In this document: positions 4,912-5,316 of the stretch, piece after piece
Layout of the letters: every line of letters begins with the position of its first letter
Position numbering within the stretch: the stretch's first letter is position 1
Source: Ruminococcaceae bacterium UBA7135
GTDB taxonomy: Bacteria; Bacillota; Clostridia; Oscillospirales; Ruminococcaceae
Direction of reading: 5' to 3'
Assembly: GCA_002492075.1 (NCBI GenBank)
Contig: DKXD01000051.1
Coordinates: 499-5,814 of the forward strand
Length of the DNA: 5,316 nucleotides
Translations under genes and position numbers: made by a program
Notes under the pieces: generated by a model
What the model was told of the DNA's origin: nothing
Database searches by the model: none
What the model saw: only the letters and a program-made list of their open reading frames with translations

Positions 4912-5316
4912 ATGGGTTTTGTGAAACTACCAAACGATCTGAAAGATTGGGAGTGGTTCGATGACAAGGAAACGACCCACGTTTATCTATGGCTGCTATT
5001 GAGTGCGGCATGGAGCGACAGACGATTTAAAGGCGTAGATGTAAAACGCGGGCAGCTTGTCACAACTTATACGGAAATTACAGAAAAATGCGGGGTTTCA
5101 ACGCGACAGGCAAGAACGATACTAAACCGCTTAAAATCGACAGGCAAAGTGACAGTCAAAATAATGCCGAAATTCAGCATTATAACGCTGCTTGAATACG
5201 ACGCAAACGGTTCAGGCGACAGTCAAAGCGACAGCCAAGCGACAGTCAAACGCCAGTCAAACGACAGTCCTTCCTTATATAATACAGAAATTAAGAATAT
5301 AAGAAACCCAGAAATA
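4912..5316 (+). CDS. Phage-type replisome organizer / DnaD-like N-terminal winged-helix protein (3' end outside window)
   Basis: A frame starting at ATG 4912, with AAAGGAG 8 bases upstream, stays open for 135 codons to the right edge. Residues 1-98 match the N-terminal winged-helix domain seen in replisome organizers of Firmicutes phages and mobile elements: FVKLPNDLKDWEWFDD (3-18), a helix THVYLWLLLSAAW (22-34), a turn VKRGQLVT (44-51), a helix-turn-helix (about 53-77, with EKCGVSTRQARTILNRLKSTG) and a wing ending KFSIITLLEY (87-96). Residues about 99-135 form a hydrophilic linker rich in Asp, Ser, Gln and Asn; a C-terminal DnaD domain would be expected beyond the edge but is not seen. By family knowledge such proteins bind the element's origin and help load the replicative helicase. 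The linker-coding DNA holds tandem repeats that may be the origin itself. The location right after the pilT terminator suggests the edge of a prophage or integrative element, or a stranded remnant; no integrase or att site is visible. Confidence 0.75.
   Translation, partial: MGFVKLPNDLKDWEWFDDKETTHVYLWLLLSAAWSDRRFKGVDVKRGQLVTTYTEITEKCGVSTRQARTILNRLKSTGKVTVKIMPKFSIITLLEYDANGSGDSQSDSQATVKRQSNDSPSLYNTEIKNIRNPEI
5104..5160 (+). repeat. Three outlying copies of the CGACAG(T/G)CAA(A/G) repeat
   Basis: CGACAGGCAAG at 5104-5114, CGACAGGCAAAG at 5138-5149 and TGACAGTCAAA at 5150-5160 differ from the downstream tandem consensus CGACAGTCAAA by one or two bases each. The last two abut with a 12-base period, as in the first step of the downstream cluster. 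They lie within the helix-turn-helix and wing coding sequence, so they must also satisfy protein coding. Confidence 0.55.
5217..5270 (+). repeat. Tandem 11-12 bp direct repeats (candidate iterons) inside the replisome organizer gene
   Basis: Five adjacent units start at 5217, 5229, 5240, 5251 and 5262: CGACAGTCAAAG, CGACAGCCAAG, CGACAGTCAAA, CGCCAGTCAAA and a partial CGACAGTCC. The period is 11 bases, close to one helical turn, except for one 12-base step. Relative to the gene's codons the units start in all three phases, so the encoded peptide (GDSQSDSQATVKRQSNDS) is only briefly repetitive; the conservation is in the DNA. Clustered, helically phased repeats within an initiator gene are the usual form of iteron origins in phages that carry the origin inside the initiator gene. 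The origin role is inference; the repeats are directly visible. Confidence 0.75.
5271..5316. other. AT-rich stretch following the repeats, candidate unwinding element
   Basis: These 46 bases contain only 10 G or C (22%), including TTATATAATA, much lower than the surrounding sequence. The stretch begins at the end of the last repeat unit and continues to the window edge. AT-rich DNA beside iterons commonly serves as the DNA unwinding element of an origin. It also encodes Asn-, Ile- and Lys-rich linker residues, so the bias could reflect coding of a disordered linker. Confidence 0.35.

Noticed and set aside
5217..5270. CRISPR array
   Set aside because: The units are 11-12 bases and directly adjacent without spacers, and they lie inside an open reading frame.

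Overview
The window reads as the chromosome of a low- to mid-GC Gram-positive anaerobe in class Clostridia, with Ruminococcaceae/Oscillospiraceae as the best guess. The basis is consensus AAGGAG-type ribosome binding sites at short spacing on every complete gene, TTGACA/TATAAT-like promoter elements, a U-tailed intrinsic terminator, and protein families common in that group (a class-M-like sirtuin, a COG2509-type FAD oxidoreductase and a PilT ATPase). The taxonomic call is inference; no rRNA or other marker gene is present.

Layout from left to right. Positions 2-490 (+) hold the C-terminal 162 residues of a sirtuin-family protein with a Cys4 zinc knuckle and Gln-Gly where deacetylase sirtuins have the catalytic His-Gly. 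It converges on a 469-residue FAD-dependent oxidoreductase (542-1951, minus strand) with only 51 bases between the stops. A 275-base divergent region (1952-2226) carries a likely minus-strand promoter, a roughly 150-base leader with an inverted repeat, and the ribosome binding site of a plus-strand gene for a 209-residue, five-helix membrane protein (2227-2856), which ends at a perfect 11-bp hairpin. After a structured intergenic stretch, an extended -10 promoter precedes a 182-residue CobU-like protein (3082-3630). This is followed, without an obvious intrinsic terminator, by pilT (3720-4769), the type IV pilus retraction ATPase, which ends in a textbook terminator (4794-4823). The right edge contains the start of a winged-helix, phage-type replisome organizer protein (4912 to beyond the window).

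How the parts may work together. The CobU-like gene and pilT probably form a transcription unit. The CobU-like protein has kept the fold signature of the cobinamide kinase/guanylyltransferase but has lost the P-loop Ser/Thr and the histidine that carries GMP, so it looks like a repurposed nucleotide-binding protein rather than a cobalamin enzyme. No pilB, pilC, pilin or cobalamin gene is visible here.

The most striking DNA-level signal is inside the right-edge initiator gene: about five tandem 11-12 bp repeats (consensus CGACAGTCAAA, 5217-5270), with three further near-copies upstream at 5104-5160 and a 22% GC stretch directly after. The tandem units fall in all three reading phases of the gene, so the repetition is at DNA rather than protein level. 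This resembles an iteron-type replication origin embedded in its initiator gene, as in lambdoid phage O genes, and suggests that a mobile element or prophage replication module begins just past the pilT terminator.
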